Assembly: GCA_045531435.1 (NCBI GenBank)
Contig: JAZSDZ010000072.1
Span: 1 to 17,710, forward strand
Reading direction: 5' to 3'
Length of the DNA: 17,710 nt
Source: Fimenecus sp045531435
Lineage (GTDB): Bacteria > Bacillota > Clostridia > Oscillospirales > Acutalibacteraceae
Shown here: positions 5,162-12,259 of the stretch, one piece after another
Numbering within the stretch: position 1 is the first letter of the stretch
Layout of the letters: each line of letters begins with the position of its first letter
The notes under the pieces: model-generated
Databases searched by the model: none
The model's input: only the letters and a program-made list of their open reading frames with translations
Told to the model about the DNA's origin: nothing
Program-made: the position numbers and the translations under genes

Positions 5162-6745
5162 TTATGCATTTTTCTTTGCGACTTTTGTACCGTCTTCCAT
5201 ATTAGGGTCAGGACTCTTTACAACCATTTCCCCTTCTTTAAGTCCATCGACAATTTCATAGCTTGTATCATCAAGTGAACCCTTTGTGACTATGCGTTTT
5301 GTTACAGTTCCTTCTTCCTCGTCGTAAACGAATACTGAATAAACACCACTGTTATAAATTACTGCTTCAACAGGAACTTTCAATACATCTTCAAATGTAT
5401 CAAGGATGACTCTTATATCAACATCAAATCCGATTACAATTTTTTCGTCAGGATTATGGATTTTCACCTTAACAACAGCACCATTTGCTCCTGAACTACC
5501 ACCCATAAGAGAACCTGCAATTGAACCGATATCAAGTCCACCTGATGATTCGGCTGCAGTTGCACCTACATATACAACCTCACCCTTATATTCAGAACCA
5601 AGGCTTGTAATGAGTGCTTCCATACCTACCTTTACTTTAAGTAAATCAGATTTACCAACAGTAACAGAAACAATCATATCATCATAGCTTTCTATTGTAA
5701 CTCCTGTGCCCATAGGTACAGATGATGTACCGACAAGTGAAGAAATAAGATTCATAGTTTTTTCATCAACCTGACCACCTAAGAGAGAGGCAATATCAAC
5801 TGATGATGAGTTACTTTGTTTAACAGGTACAAACTTTTCACCTGCTATAATATTCACATGAGTTACTATACCGTTATTCTCAGAAACCCAACCTTTTTTC
5901 ATCTTGTCATATACTGATTTGACCTTATCATAATCAGCCTTTTTAGTATCGGCAACTGATTTTAACGCCTTTAAAACTGAATCGTCTGATACAACTGTCA
6001 TTGTATCCTCTGCATAAAGAGCAGAAAGCTCAGAATTGAGCTGTGCAAGTTCAAGATTTTTCTGCATAAGCTGTTGCTGTTTTTCTGAAGATACAGAATT
6101 GCTTACAGGCAATTCAACCTTTGATGCAGCGTCTTTAAACTGATTTATCTGTTTAAGGCTTGAGCCGTTAGCAAGCATCTGCATAGCAATCTGATTGATT
6201 TGCTCCTGAGGAATTGGTGCAGTTTCAGTTGTTCCACTTGCCTCAAGTTCTTTCTTTAATGAATCAATTTCCTGCTGTGTTGTTGCAATCTTACCATTTA
6301 CAACTTCAACTTCTTTTGCAATTTCTGCTTTTCTGTCTGAATTTTTTGTAGAAGTGCCCAAAGCATCGTTATATTCCTTTAATGCCTTGTCGTAAGCTTT
6401 TTTTGCTTCGTCAACATACACAGATGCACCTGAAACATTGAATGTGGCAATCTTATCACCTTTTTTTACTGTGTCGCCCACATTCACCAAAACTTCCTCG
6501 ACAAATACACCTTCAATTGCCAACATATTCTCAGTAACACCTGACTCGACTGTGCCCGTCACATCAAGTGAATCCGTAATAGTACCGTATGACGCCTCTG
6601 TAATCTCATACTCAACAGGAGGAGCCGGTTTAAGGTTTGAATAGGCAACATAGAATACAAGTAACGCCATTACAATGATAAATGCAATAATACCCGCCTT
6701 TGCCTGTGGACTTTTCTTTTTGAAATTCTTCAACAAGGAAATCAC
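5162..6745 (-). CDS. MacA/HlyD-like membrane-fusion (adaptor) protein
   Basis: 527 residues: a cytoplasmic basic N-terminus, one membrane anchor (about 17-35), the first half of a biotinyl-lipoyl-like domain (about 75-105, with VNVGDTVKKGDKIATF), a long Lys/Glu/Ala/Gln-rich coiled-coil section (about 112-285), the second lipoyl half (GIVTHVNIIAGEKF, 292-305), and a beta-barrel plus membrane-proximal domain (about 350-520). This is the architecture of adaptors for MacB-type exporters in Gram-positives. A Gly/Ser-rich insert (about 400-422) interrupts the beta-barrel. The start is uncertain: GTG at 6745 has AAGGA only 2 bases upstream, while TTG codons at 6736 and 6733 are better spaced but give a shorter N-terminus. 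The gene heads a two-gene operon with the permease and is transcribed away from the lipoprotein gene. Confidence 0.85.
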   Translation of the reverse strand: MISLLKNFKKKSPQAKAGIIAFIIVMALLVFYVAYSNLKPAPPVEYEITEASYGTITDSLDVTGTVESGVTENMLAIEGVFVEEVLVNVGDTVKKGDKIATFNVSGASVYVDEAKKAYDKALKEYNDALGTSTKNSDRKAEIAKEVEVVNGKIATTQQEIDSLKKELEASGTTETAPIPQEQINQIAMQMLANGSSLKQINQFKDAASKVELPVSNSVSSEKQQQLMQKNLELAQLNSELSALYAEDTMTVVSDDSVLKALKSVADTKKADYDKVKSVYDKMKKGWVSENNGIVTHVNIIAGEKFVPVKQSNSSSVDIASLLGGQVDEKTMNLISSLVGTSSVPMGTGVTIESYDDMIVSVTVGKSDLLKVKVGMEALITSLGSEYKGEVVYVGATAAESSGGLDIGSIAGSLMGGSSGANGAVVKVKIHNPDEKIVIGFDVDIRVILDTFEDVLKVPVEAVIYNSGVYSVFVYDEEEGTVTKRIVTKGSLDDTSYEIVDGLKEGEMVVKSPDPNMEDGTKVAKKNA

Positions 6746-6773
6746 TATCCTTCAAATAATTTTTAATCATTTA

Positions 6774-6802
6774 ATTTTACACCATTTTATCATTTTTTCC
6801 AA
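6774..6802 (-). promoter_or_regulatory. Predicted promoter of the adaptor-permease operon
   Basis: On the minus strand TTGGAA (6802-6797), a 17-base spacer and TAAAAT (6779-6774), about 29 bases before the GTG start. The -35 is only a 4/6 match. Confidence 0.5.
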
Positions 6803-6821
6803 GATGAAAATTGTAAAAAAA

Positions 6822-6850
6822 TTGTTAATTTCTCAATTTTTTCATATATA
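6822..6850 (+). promoter_or_regulatory. Predicted promoter of the lipoprotein gene
   Basis: TTGTTA (6822-6827), a 17-base spacer and TATATA (6845-6850), about 30 bases before the ATG. The match is moderate, and the region is so AT-rich that chance hits are likely. Confidence 0.4.
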
Positions 6851-6880
6851 TTATTAAGATTTTTAAAAAGGAGGACATTT

Positions 6881-7354
6881 ATGAAAAAATTATTGGCAAT
6901 TTTTCTCGTTGTTATAACTGTTTTACTTTCTTCATGCTCAAAAGAAAGTAAATTCGGAATCCAGCAATTCACCGACAGAATGAATAGGACATTTGAAACA
7001 AATCTTCAGACAAGTGAGTTTTTATTAAATAAAAACGGAGATAACAACACACTTGTTTTGTCAAAAGAAAGCTCACTCATTTCACTTTTTCTTGACAAGG
7101 ATAATAATATTAAAGGGCTTGGCATACTCATAACCGCTGATGGTGACATTGGAAGCACCAAAACAGCTTTTTGTCAGATGTGTAGTGTTTTTACTGGTAA
7201 TGATTTTAACCATCAGATGAGCATTTTTGATGAGTCTGATTTTTTTAATGACATAAAATTTGCCGACGGAAATTCAGTAATCACCGTCGGCAGATATAAA
7301 TATACGATTGTCAGTAACGATTATAGTGTCACATTTTTCTGTGACAGAGTCTAA
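6881..7354 (+). CDS. Small secreted lipoprotein of unknown function
   Basis: 157 residues. The N-terminus MKKLLAIFLVVITVLLSSCS is a clear lipoprotein signal (two lysines, hydrophobic core, lipobox LSSC with the acylated Cys at 19), so the protein should be anchored to the outer face of the membrane. The ATG follows GGAGG by 7 bases. The mature part has no domain I recognise. It is acidic, with two internal Cys (in FCQMCSVF) and a likely beta-rich end. It is divergent from the MacA-like gene with only 135 bp between starts, suggesting but not proving a functional link. Its 3' end converges on cysS with 15 bp between, so its terminator must lie inside coding sequence; inverted repeats at 7261-7292 and 7327-7346 are candidates. 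Confidence 0.85.
   Translation: MKKLLAIFLVVITVLLSSCSKESKFGIQQFTDRMNRTFETNLQTSEFLLNKNGDNNTLVLSKESSLISLFLDKDNNIKGLGILITADGDIGSTKTAFCQMCSVFTGNDFNHQMSIFDESDFFNDIKFADGNSVITVGRYKYTIVSNDYSVTFFCDRV
7261..7292. repeat. 9-bp perfect inverted repeat inside the lipoprotein gene
   Basis: TGCCGACGG (7261-7269) and CCGTCGGCA (7284-7292) with a 14-base loop. It is GC-rich within an AT-rich gene. No T-run follows on either strand, so it is not a classical terminator. Confidence 0.6.
7327..7346. repeat. 7-bp inverted repeat at the convergent gene ends
   Basis: TGTCACA (7327-7333) and TGTGACA (7340-7346) around TTTTTC, just before the lipoprotein stop codon and 24 bp from the cysS stop. It may slow polymerase from either side. 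Confidence 0.4.
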
Positions 7355-7369
7355 AACTGGTTATCACGA

Positions 7370-8770
7370 TTATTCTCTATGCCACTTAACACCCTGTGGT
7401 GTATCCTCAAGAACAATACCCTGTGCTTTGAGTTCATCACGGATTCTGTCAGCCTCTGCCCAGTTTCTGTCTTTACGAGCCTGAGTACGAGCTTCGATAA
7501 GCTTTTCGATTTCGTCGTCAAGGCTCTCTGTCTTTCTGTTATAAACAAGGCCAAGAACACCTGTGAGTTCGTCAAAAAGTTTTGTTGCATATTCAACAAG
7601 TTCCTTTGAAGGAGCATCTGTAATAACCTTTGTGTTGATATCCTTAACAAGCTCAAATACCGCTGTGATAGCATCTGCTGTATTAAGGTCATCATCCATA
7701 ACACGGATAAACTGTTCACGACGACCGTCAAGTGCTTTTTTGATTTCCTCTGCATCTGCAGGAACAGGAGCAGTTGCATTCTTAAGAGCAAAGTCAAGAC
7801 TTTCACGACAGTTATAAAGACGAACAAGAGATGCTTTACACTGCTCTATAATATCAACACTGTAGTTGATTGGGCTTCTATAATGAGAAGAAATGAGAAA
7901 ATAACGGATTGGCTCATAACCATATTCATTAGCAACATCACGAACTGTGAAGAAGTTGCCTAATGACTTTGACATCTTAACATTATCAACGCTGATAAAG
8001 CCATTGTGCATCCAGTAATTTGCAAATGGAACACCATTACAACATTCACTCTGTGCAATTTCATTTTCGTGATGTGGGAAAACAAGGTCCTGACCGCCAC
8101 AGTGAATATCAATAGTTTCACCAAGGTATCTTCTTACCATTGCTGAACATTCAATGTGCCAACCCGGTCTGCCGTGTCCCCAAGGTGATTCCCAGTATGG
8201 TTCACCCGGTTTTGCACTCTTCCAGAGAGCAAAGTCCATTGGCTCACGCTTAACTTCACCGATATTGATTCTTGCACCTGCTTCAAGGTCTTCAAGTGGC
8301 TGATGTGAAAGTTTACCATATTCCTTGAACTGTTTTGGGCTGAAGTAAACGTCGCCATTATCAACTGCGTATGCATAGCCCTTTTCAATAAGAGTGCTTA
8401 CGATATTGATGATTTCGTCAATATTTTCAGTTGCTTTTGGATGAACAGTTGCTTCACGCACATTCATACCCTTTGCATCTGTCCAGAATTCTTCAATATA
8501 CTTTTCAGATACTGTTTTATAATCTGTGCCTTCTTCGTTTGCACGACGGATGATTTTATCATCAATATCAGTAAAGTTCTGAACAAAATTCACCTTATAT
8601 CCACGATATTCCATATATCTTCTGAATGTATCAAACACACAAAGAGGACGAGCATTACCAATATGAATATAGTTATAAACTGTTGGTCCGCAAGCGTAAA
8701 CCTTTAATTCACCTGGTACAAGTGTTTTGAGTTCTTCTTTTCTTCTTGTGAGAGTGTTAAAAATTTTCAT
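7370..8770 (-). CDS. cysS: Cysteinyl-tRNA synthetase
   Basis: 466 residues, the normal length for CysRS, which charges tRNA-Cys with cysteine in the cytoplasm. Class I signatures are clear: HIGN (36-39) in VYNYIHIGNARP and KMSKS (265-269). The zinc ligands that select cysteine are present (C27, C208, H233, E237), as is the WHIECSAM motif (205-212). The C-terminal anticodon-binding helical region ends KAQGIVLEDTPQGVKWHRE, typical of the family. The ATG at 8770 overlaps the cysE stop by ATGA, and GGAG lies 10 bases upstream. The gene is the second of cysE-cysS and shares the tRNA-Cys T-box leader, so it should be induced when charged tRNA-Cys is low. Confidence 0.98.
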   Translation of the reverse strand: MKIFNTLTRRKEELKTLVPGELKVYACGPTVYNYIHIGNARPLCVFDTFRRYMEYRGYKVNFVQNFTDIDDKIIRRANEEGTDYKTVSEKYIEEFWTDAKGMNVREATVHPKATENIDEIINIVSTLIEKGYAYAVDNGDVYFSPKQFKEYGKLSHQPLEDLEAGARINIGEVKREPMDFALWKSAKPGEPYWESPWGHGRPGWHIECSAMVRRYLGETIDIHCGGQDLVFPHHENEIAQSECCNGVPFANYWMHNGFISVDNVKMSKSLGNFFTVRDVANEYGYEPIRYFLISSHYRSPINYSVDIIEQCKASLVRLYNCRESLDFALKNATAPVPADAEEIKKALDGRREQFIRVMDDDLNTADAITAVFELVKDINTKVITDAPSKELVEYATKLFDELTGVLGLVYNRKTESLDDEIEKLIEARTQARKDRNWAEADRIRDELKAQGIVLEDTPQGVKWHRE

Positions 8771-9411
8771 TTTGTTTCTTCTCCTTTATATTTCATAAGT
8801 TCTTTTTCAAGTCTTTCAATTTTTGCATTGAGCTTACAGAATTCCTGTGAAACAGGGTCAGGAATATGCACCTGGTCAAGGTTATCAACTCGTTTACCAT
8901 TTCGTTTGACAACCCTTGCAGGAACACCGACTGCAGTTGAGTTTGGCGGAATTTCATCAAGCACAACAGCACCCGATGCTATGTTTGAATAGTCACCAAC
9001 CTTAAAAGGTCCTAAAACCTTTGCACCCGAACCAATCATAACACCATTGCCGATTGTAGGATGTCGTTTTCCTGTATCCTTACCTGTACCACCCAATGTA
9101 ACTCCCTGATAGATTGTTACATCATCACCGATTTCAGCCGTTTCACCAATTACAACACCAGTGCCGTGGTCAATGAAAAATCGTCTGCCGATTGTAGCAC
9201 CGGGATGAATTTCAATATTGGTCTTTTTTACTGCGTACTGTGAAATTGCACGGGCAATAAATTTCATATTGCGAACGAAAAACCAGTGTGCCACTCTGTG
9301 CATTCTTATGGCTTTAAGTCCGGGATATAAAAACAGAATTTCAAGTACACCTGACGCCGCAGGGTCTCGTTCTTTTACCGTTTGAATATCTTCTCTTAAC
9401 CTTTTAAACAA
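8767..9411 (-). CDS. cysE: Serine O-acetyltransferase
   Basis: 214 residues. It makes O-acetylserine from serine and acetyl-CoA, the committed step of cysteine synthesis. The N-terminal helical domain (REDIQTVKERDPAAS) is followed by a left-handed beta-helix of hexapeptide repeats containing IHPGATIGRRFFIDHGTGVVIGE, which includes the catalytic His and the Asp before it, and GVTLGGTGKDTGKRHPTIG, the acetyl-CoA/serine region. I place the start at the TTG at 9411: a perfect GGAGG lies 6 bases upstream, and the resulting MFKRLREDI matches known CysE N-termini. A GTG at 9438 would add nine atypical residues that include the SD itself. The gene is preceded by a T-box leader and coupled to cysS by a 4-bp overlap. 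Confidence 0.96.
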   Translation of the reverse strand: MFKRLREDIQTVKERDPAASGVLEILFLYPGLKAIRMHRVAHWFFVRNMKFIARAISQYAVKKTNIEIHPGATIGRRFFIDHGTGVVIGETAEIGDDVTIYQGVTLGGTGKDTGKRHPTIGNGVMIGSGAKVLGPFKVGDYSNIASGAVVLDEIPPNSTAVGVPARVVKRNGKRVDNLDQVHIPDPVSQEFCKLNAKIERLEKELMKYKGEETK

Positions 9412-9430
9412 ATATATTCCTCCAAATAAC

Positions 9431-9448
9431 GCAGACACGGAAGTCTGC
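9431..9448 (-). repeat. Small hairpin between the T-box terminator and cysE
   Basis: GCAGAC (9431-9436) and GTCTGC (9443-9448) form a 6-bp stem with a 6-base loop, about 10 bases upstream of the cysE ribosome binding site. The role is unknown; it may protect or space the start region. Confidence 0.45.
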
Positions 9449-9467
9449 TACTACACGATTTACAAAT

Positions 9468-9501
9468 AAAAAAACGCCCTCGTCAACAACAGACGAAGGC
9501 G
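9468..9501 (-). terminator. T-box regulated terminator
   Basis: On the minus strand CGCCTTCGTC (9501-9492) pairs with GACGAGGGCG (9484-9475), 10 bp with one G-U pair, followed by seven T (9474-9468). It is the alternative to the antiterminator formed around the T-box sequence. Confidence 0.9.
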
Positions 9502-9692
9502 AATAATCGCGGTTCCACTTCGATTTATAACTCGATTGTTTATAACGCAACAACACGGATGTGTATTTCCCCACATCAACTCACGAATGCACTTCACAGA
9601 TATTTTTCAATACAGGCTTTCAGCCGACGACCCGTAATCTCTGATAAAAAACTGTCTGCTACTCTTTTCGGTCACAGTCTTTATTCATATTA
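9468..9692 (-). ncRNA. T-box leader (tRNA-Cys sensing) of cysE-cysS
   Basis: The minus strand contains the hallmark T-box AAGTGGAACCGCG (9520-9508), flanked by AATCG/CGATT to build the antiterminator. Further upstream, the Stem I motifs are present in the right order: GAGTAG, CAGAGA, GGCTGAAAGCC, then GAAG-TGC-A. The specifier codon is therefore TGC (Cys) at 9591-9589, followed by the usual A. Uncharged tRNA-Cys would pair with the specifier and, through its NCCA end, with the T-box bulge, favouring readthrough. The specifier agrees with the downstream cysteine genes, which makes the call strong. The 5' end is estimated from the promoter. Confidence 0.95.
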
Positions 9693-9698
9693 TATGGT

Positions 9699-9727
9699 AT
9701 TCTACCACATATTTTCGCAAAATGCAA
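9699..9727 (-). promoter_or_regulatory. Predicted promoter of the T-box-cysE-cysS unit
   Basis: On the minus strand TTGCAT (9727-9722), a 17-base spacer and TAGAAT (9704-9699) with an extended TGG before it. The poor -35 is offset by the extended -10. It starts immediately after the pgsA stop codon. Confidence 0.55.
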
Positions 9728-10318
9728 TTATTTTGTGAAATCAATTATTTTTCTGCTATCAATTAAGTAAACTATACCTGAAACCACTGTAAAAATTGCA
9801 GTTATCCATAATAATCCGTTGGAAACAAGTGCTAAATCAGGAAACTTTACAAAAAACTCGTTGTGTGAATTTTCTAAAATATAATACACTTCACCTAAAA
9901 CCATAATTGCAATTGTAAATACCATTTGTGTTACTGTTTTCACCTTACCCCAGATGTTTGCAGGAATTACAACTCCACCTGATGCTGCAATCATTCGCAC
10001 AGACGCAATTGCAAATTCACGGGTTAAAACGAGCATTACTATCCAAATATTACAAAGTCCCATTGACATAAATGCCAACAATGCAGATGTTGTAAGGATT
10101 TTATCGGCAATAGGGTCTAAAAACTTACCAAAATTTGTAATCTGGTTATACTTTCTTGCAAGATGTCCGTCAACGGCATCTGTAATTGCACCTGCAGAAA
10201 ATATAATGCATGCGATTAAAAATCTGTGTGGTAAAGTTTCACAAAGTATTGACCAAAGAAAAATCGGTGTTATTGCAATTCTTGCAATTGTAAGTATGTT
10301 TGGGGTGTTCAACTTCAT
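9728..10318 (-). CDS. pgsA: CDP-diacylglycerol-glycerol-3-phosphate 3-phosphatidyltransferase
   Basis: 196-residue integral membrane enzyme that makes phosphatidylglycerol phosphate from CDP-diacylglycerol and glycerol-3-phosphate. The CDP-alcohol phosphotransferase motif is complete: D47xxD50G51xxA54R55, G64, D68, D72, as seen in DAVDGHLARKY and FGKFLDPIADK. The N-terminus NTPNILTIARIAITPIFL is typical of PgsA, and several membrane helices follow. The ATG at 10318 overlaps the rimO stop (ATGA), with AGGAG 7 bases upstream. It is the last gene of recA-recX-rimO-pgsA. No clear terminator follows, so some readthrough into the T-box leader is possible. Confidence 0.95.
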   Translation of the reverse strand: MKLNTPNILTIARIAITPIFLWSILCETLPHRFLIACIIFSAGAITDAVDGHLARKYNQITNFGKFLDPIADKILTTSALLAFMSMGLCNIWIVMLVLTREFAIASVRMIAASGGVVIPANIWGKVKTVTQMVFTIAIMVLGEVYYILENSHNEFFVKFPDLALVSNGLLWITAIFTVVSGIVYLIDSRKIIDFTK

Positions 10319-11640
10319 ATCGCTTCTCCTGTTAATTCACCATCAATTACATTAATTACATCAACATCCACGATATCACCATCATTAAGGTCATTTCTGC
10401 AAGTGAAATAAATCTGTGTATCAATTTCAGGCGCATCCATATAAGTTCTTCCGTAATAGGAGTCGGAATAAGGGTCGTAACCCTCAACAATTGTTGAAAG
10501 GGTCTTACCGATAAGACTATCATTGATTTCATCAAGAATAACGTTCTGACGCTCATTGATAATTTCGGCACGCTCTACGCGAATTTCAAAATCCATCATT
10601 CCGTCAAGCTTCGCAGCGGGAGTCCCCTCTTCTTCCGAATAAGCAAAGCAACCCATTCTTTCAAATCGCATTTCTTCAATGAAATTACAGAGTTCATTGA
10701 ATTCTTCCTCGGTTTCACCCGGAAAACCAGCGATAAATGTAGTACGAATTGTAATTCCATCTATCTTTTCACGGATTTTGTTGAGAAGTGCAGTAAGGCT
10801 TTCTCTGTCACCGTGACGATTCATTCTTTTTAGCACATTTTTGCTACAATGCTGGAGAGGAATATCCATATATTTTACGATTTTATCATTGTATGCAATT
10901 TCATCAATAAGTGCATCATCAATTCTTTCAGGATAAAGATAGAGAAGTCTTATCCATTCAATTCCGTCAACCTTTGACAATGCTTTAAGTAATGGCACAA
11001 GAGCATTTTTACCATATAAATCTTCACCATATCTGGTTGTATCCTGAGCAACAACAATAAGCTCTTTCACACCTTTGGATGCAAGTTTTTTTGCTTCACT
11101 CAAGATGCTTTCGCTTGGTCGGCTACGAAATTCGCCACGAATTGACGGAATTGCACAGTAGGTACAATGATTTGAACAACCCTCTGCAATTTTAAGATAT
11201 GCAGAATATGGTGGAGTTGTGAGAATTCTGTCACCTTCAATTTTAAGGTCTGTTTTTGGTGGGAATTTTTCAACCCTTTCACCGTTTATAATTCTGTCGC
11301 AAATTTCACAGATATCTTCATTTGCACCGATACCTATCACAGCATCAGTTTCAGGAATTTCCTTGAAAATTTCGGCCTGATATCTTTCTGCAAGACAACC
11401 TGTAACAAGGACCTTGAGCATAGGGCAATCTTCTTTATAAGATACCATATCAAAAATATTCTCAATTGATTCTTTTTTCGCATCTTCAATAAAACCACAG
11501 GTGTTGACAATTACAATATCAGCCTCAGCAGGGTCAGATACAATCTCAAAGCCACCATTTTGAAGCTTTGAGAGCATAATTTCAGCATCAACCTGATTTT
11601 TGGGACAACCCAAAGATATCATTCCAACTTTTTTAGTCAT
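10315..11640 (-). CDS. rimO: Ribosomal protein S12 methylthiotransferase RimO
   Basis: 441 residues. RimO is a radical-SAM enzyme that adds a methylthio group to a conserved Asp of ribosomal protein S12. The N-terminal UPF0004 domain begins VGMISLGCPKNQVDAE, with cluster cysteines C12, C48 and C82. The radical-SAM motif is C155xxxC159xxC162 (CSNHCTYC), and a TRAM domain follows at the C-terminus (about 375-441). SLGCPKN plus the length separates it from MiaB and MtaB. The start at 11640 has GAGGA 8 bases upstream; an in-frame ATG at 11658 would use part of that site as codons. The start overlaps the recX end by 8 bp and the stop overlaps pgsA, so the operon is translationally coupled. Confidence 0.95.
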   Translation of the reverse strand: MTKKVGMISLGCPKNQVDAEIMLSKLQNGGFEIVSDPAEADIVIVNTCGFIEDAKKESIENIFDMVSYKEDCPMLKVLVTGCLAERYQAEIFKEIPETDAVIGIGANEDICEICDRIINGERVEKFPPKTDLKIEGDRILTTPPYSAYLKIAEGCSNHCTYCAIPSIRGEFRSRPSESILSEAKKLASKGVKELIVVAQDTTRYGEDLYGKNALVPLLKALSKVDGIEWIRLLYLYPERIDDALIDEIAYNDKIVKYMDIPLQHCSKNVLKRMNRHGDRESLTALLNKIREKIDGITIRTTFIAGFPGETEEEFNELCNFIEEMRFERMGCFAYSEEEGTPAAKLDGMMDFEIRVERAEIINERQNVILDEINDSLIGKTLSTIVEGYDPYSDSYYGRTYMDAPEIDTQIYFTCRNDLNDGDIVDVDVINVIDGELTGEAI

Positions 11641-12259
11641 ATATTTCGTCCTCATCATATTCCGAAAGAGTTTTTAAGGCAGATTTTATTTCTGAATAAG
11701 AATATCCAAGACGCATAAGTCCGTCAATGGCTCTTTTTCTGCCCTTTTCATCATCCAGTTTATTAATATATTTTTTCTTGATTACTAATATAATACGGTT
11801 TTCAGCATCATTGTCAAGAGAATCAACAATATTTTCAACTATTTCCTTTGAAATTCCACGAAACAATATTTCCTGTTTTACCCTTTTAATGCTGTATTTT
11901 TTTCGTTCGATTAAATCGTTAGCAAGAATTCTTGCATATTCCTTGTCATTTAAAAGACCTAATTCAACCAACCTTTCACAGGCCTTTTCAGAAGATGCTT
12001 TTTCATGTCCTTTTTCGCAGAGTTTCTTTATAAGTTCTTTCACTCCGTATGGTCTTCGTGACAACAAATCAAGGCCTTTGTTATAAGCACGACGAAAACT
12101 GACCGCGTCAAGTAACTCGGTCAGTTCTTCCTCACTGATTTCATTTAAATTTCTGTATTTTTCCGAATACCAGTAATCACTGTCAACAGTAGCACGGTAT
12201 TCGTCGTCAACATAGATATGAATCTTGTCAGACTTGCCTTTTTTAATACTTAATTTCAT
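11633..12259 (-). CDS. recX: RecX, regulator of RecA
   Basis: 208-residue basic, mostly helical protein with RecX-type three-helix repeats. Examples are the R/K-rich ALLSRRPYGVKELIKKL-like segment (about 62-80), VERLVELGLLNDKEYA-like text (about 90-108), and KRVKQEILFRGISKEIVE (about 120-137). RecX proteins bind RecA filaments and modulate strand exchange; the position directly after recA supports the assignment. Its ATG shares one base with the recA stop (TAATG), and no strong ribosome binding site is visible, so it probably relies on coupled re-initiation. The C-terminus is acidic (EYDEDEIYD). Confidence 0.92.
   Translation of the reverse strand: MKLSIKKGKSDKIHIYVDDEYRATVDSDYWYSEKYRNLNEISEEELTELLDAVSFRRAYNKGLDLLSRRPYGVKELIKKLCEKGHEKASSEKACERLVELGLLNDKEYARILANDLIERKKYSIKRVKQEILFRGISKEIVENIVDSLDNDAENRIILVIKKKYINKLDDEKGRKRAIDGLMRLGYSYSEIKSALKTLSEYDEDEIYD

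Noticed and set aside
7351..7827. 158-residue minus-strand frame in cysS
   Set aside because: Out-of-frame shadow of the highly conserved cysS, with abnormal Leu/Gln/Arg composition.
9711..9738. Inverted repeat TTTCACAAAAT / ATTTTGCGAAA after pgsA
   Set aside because: AT-rich stem with a mismatch and no T-run, so not called a terminator; it overlaps the cysE promoter -35.
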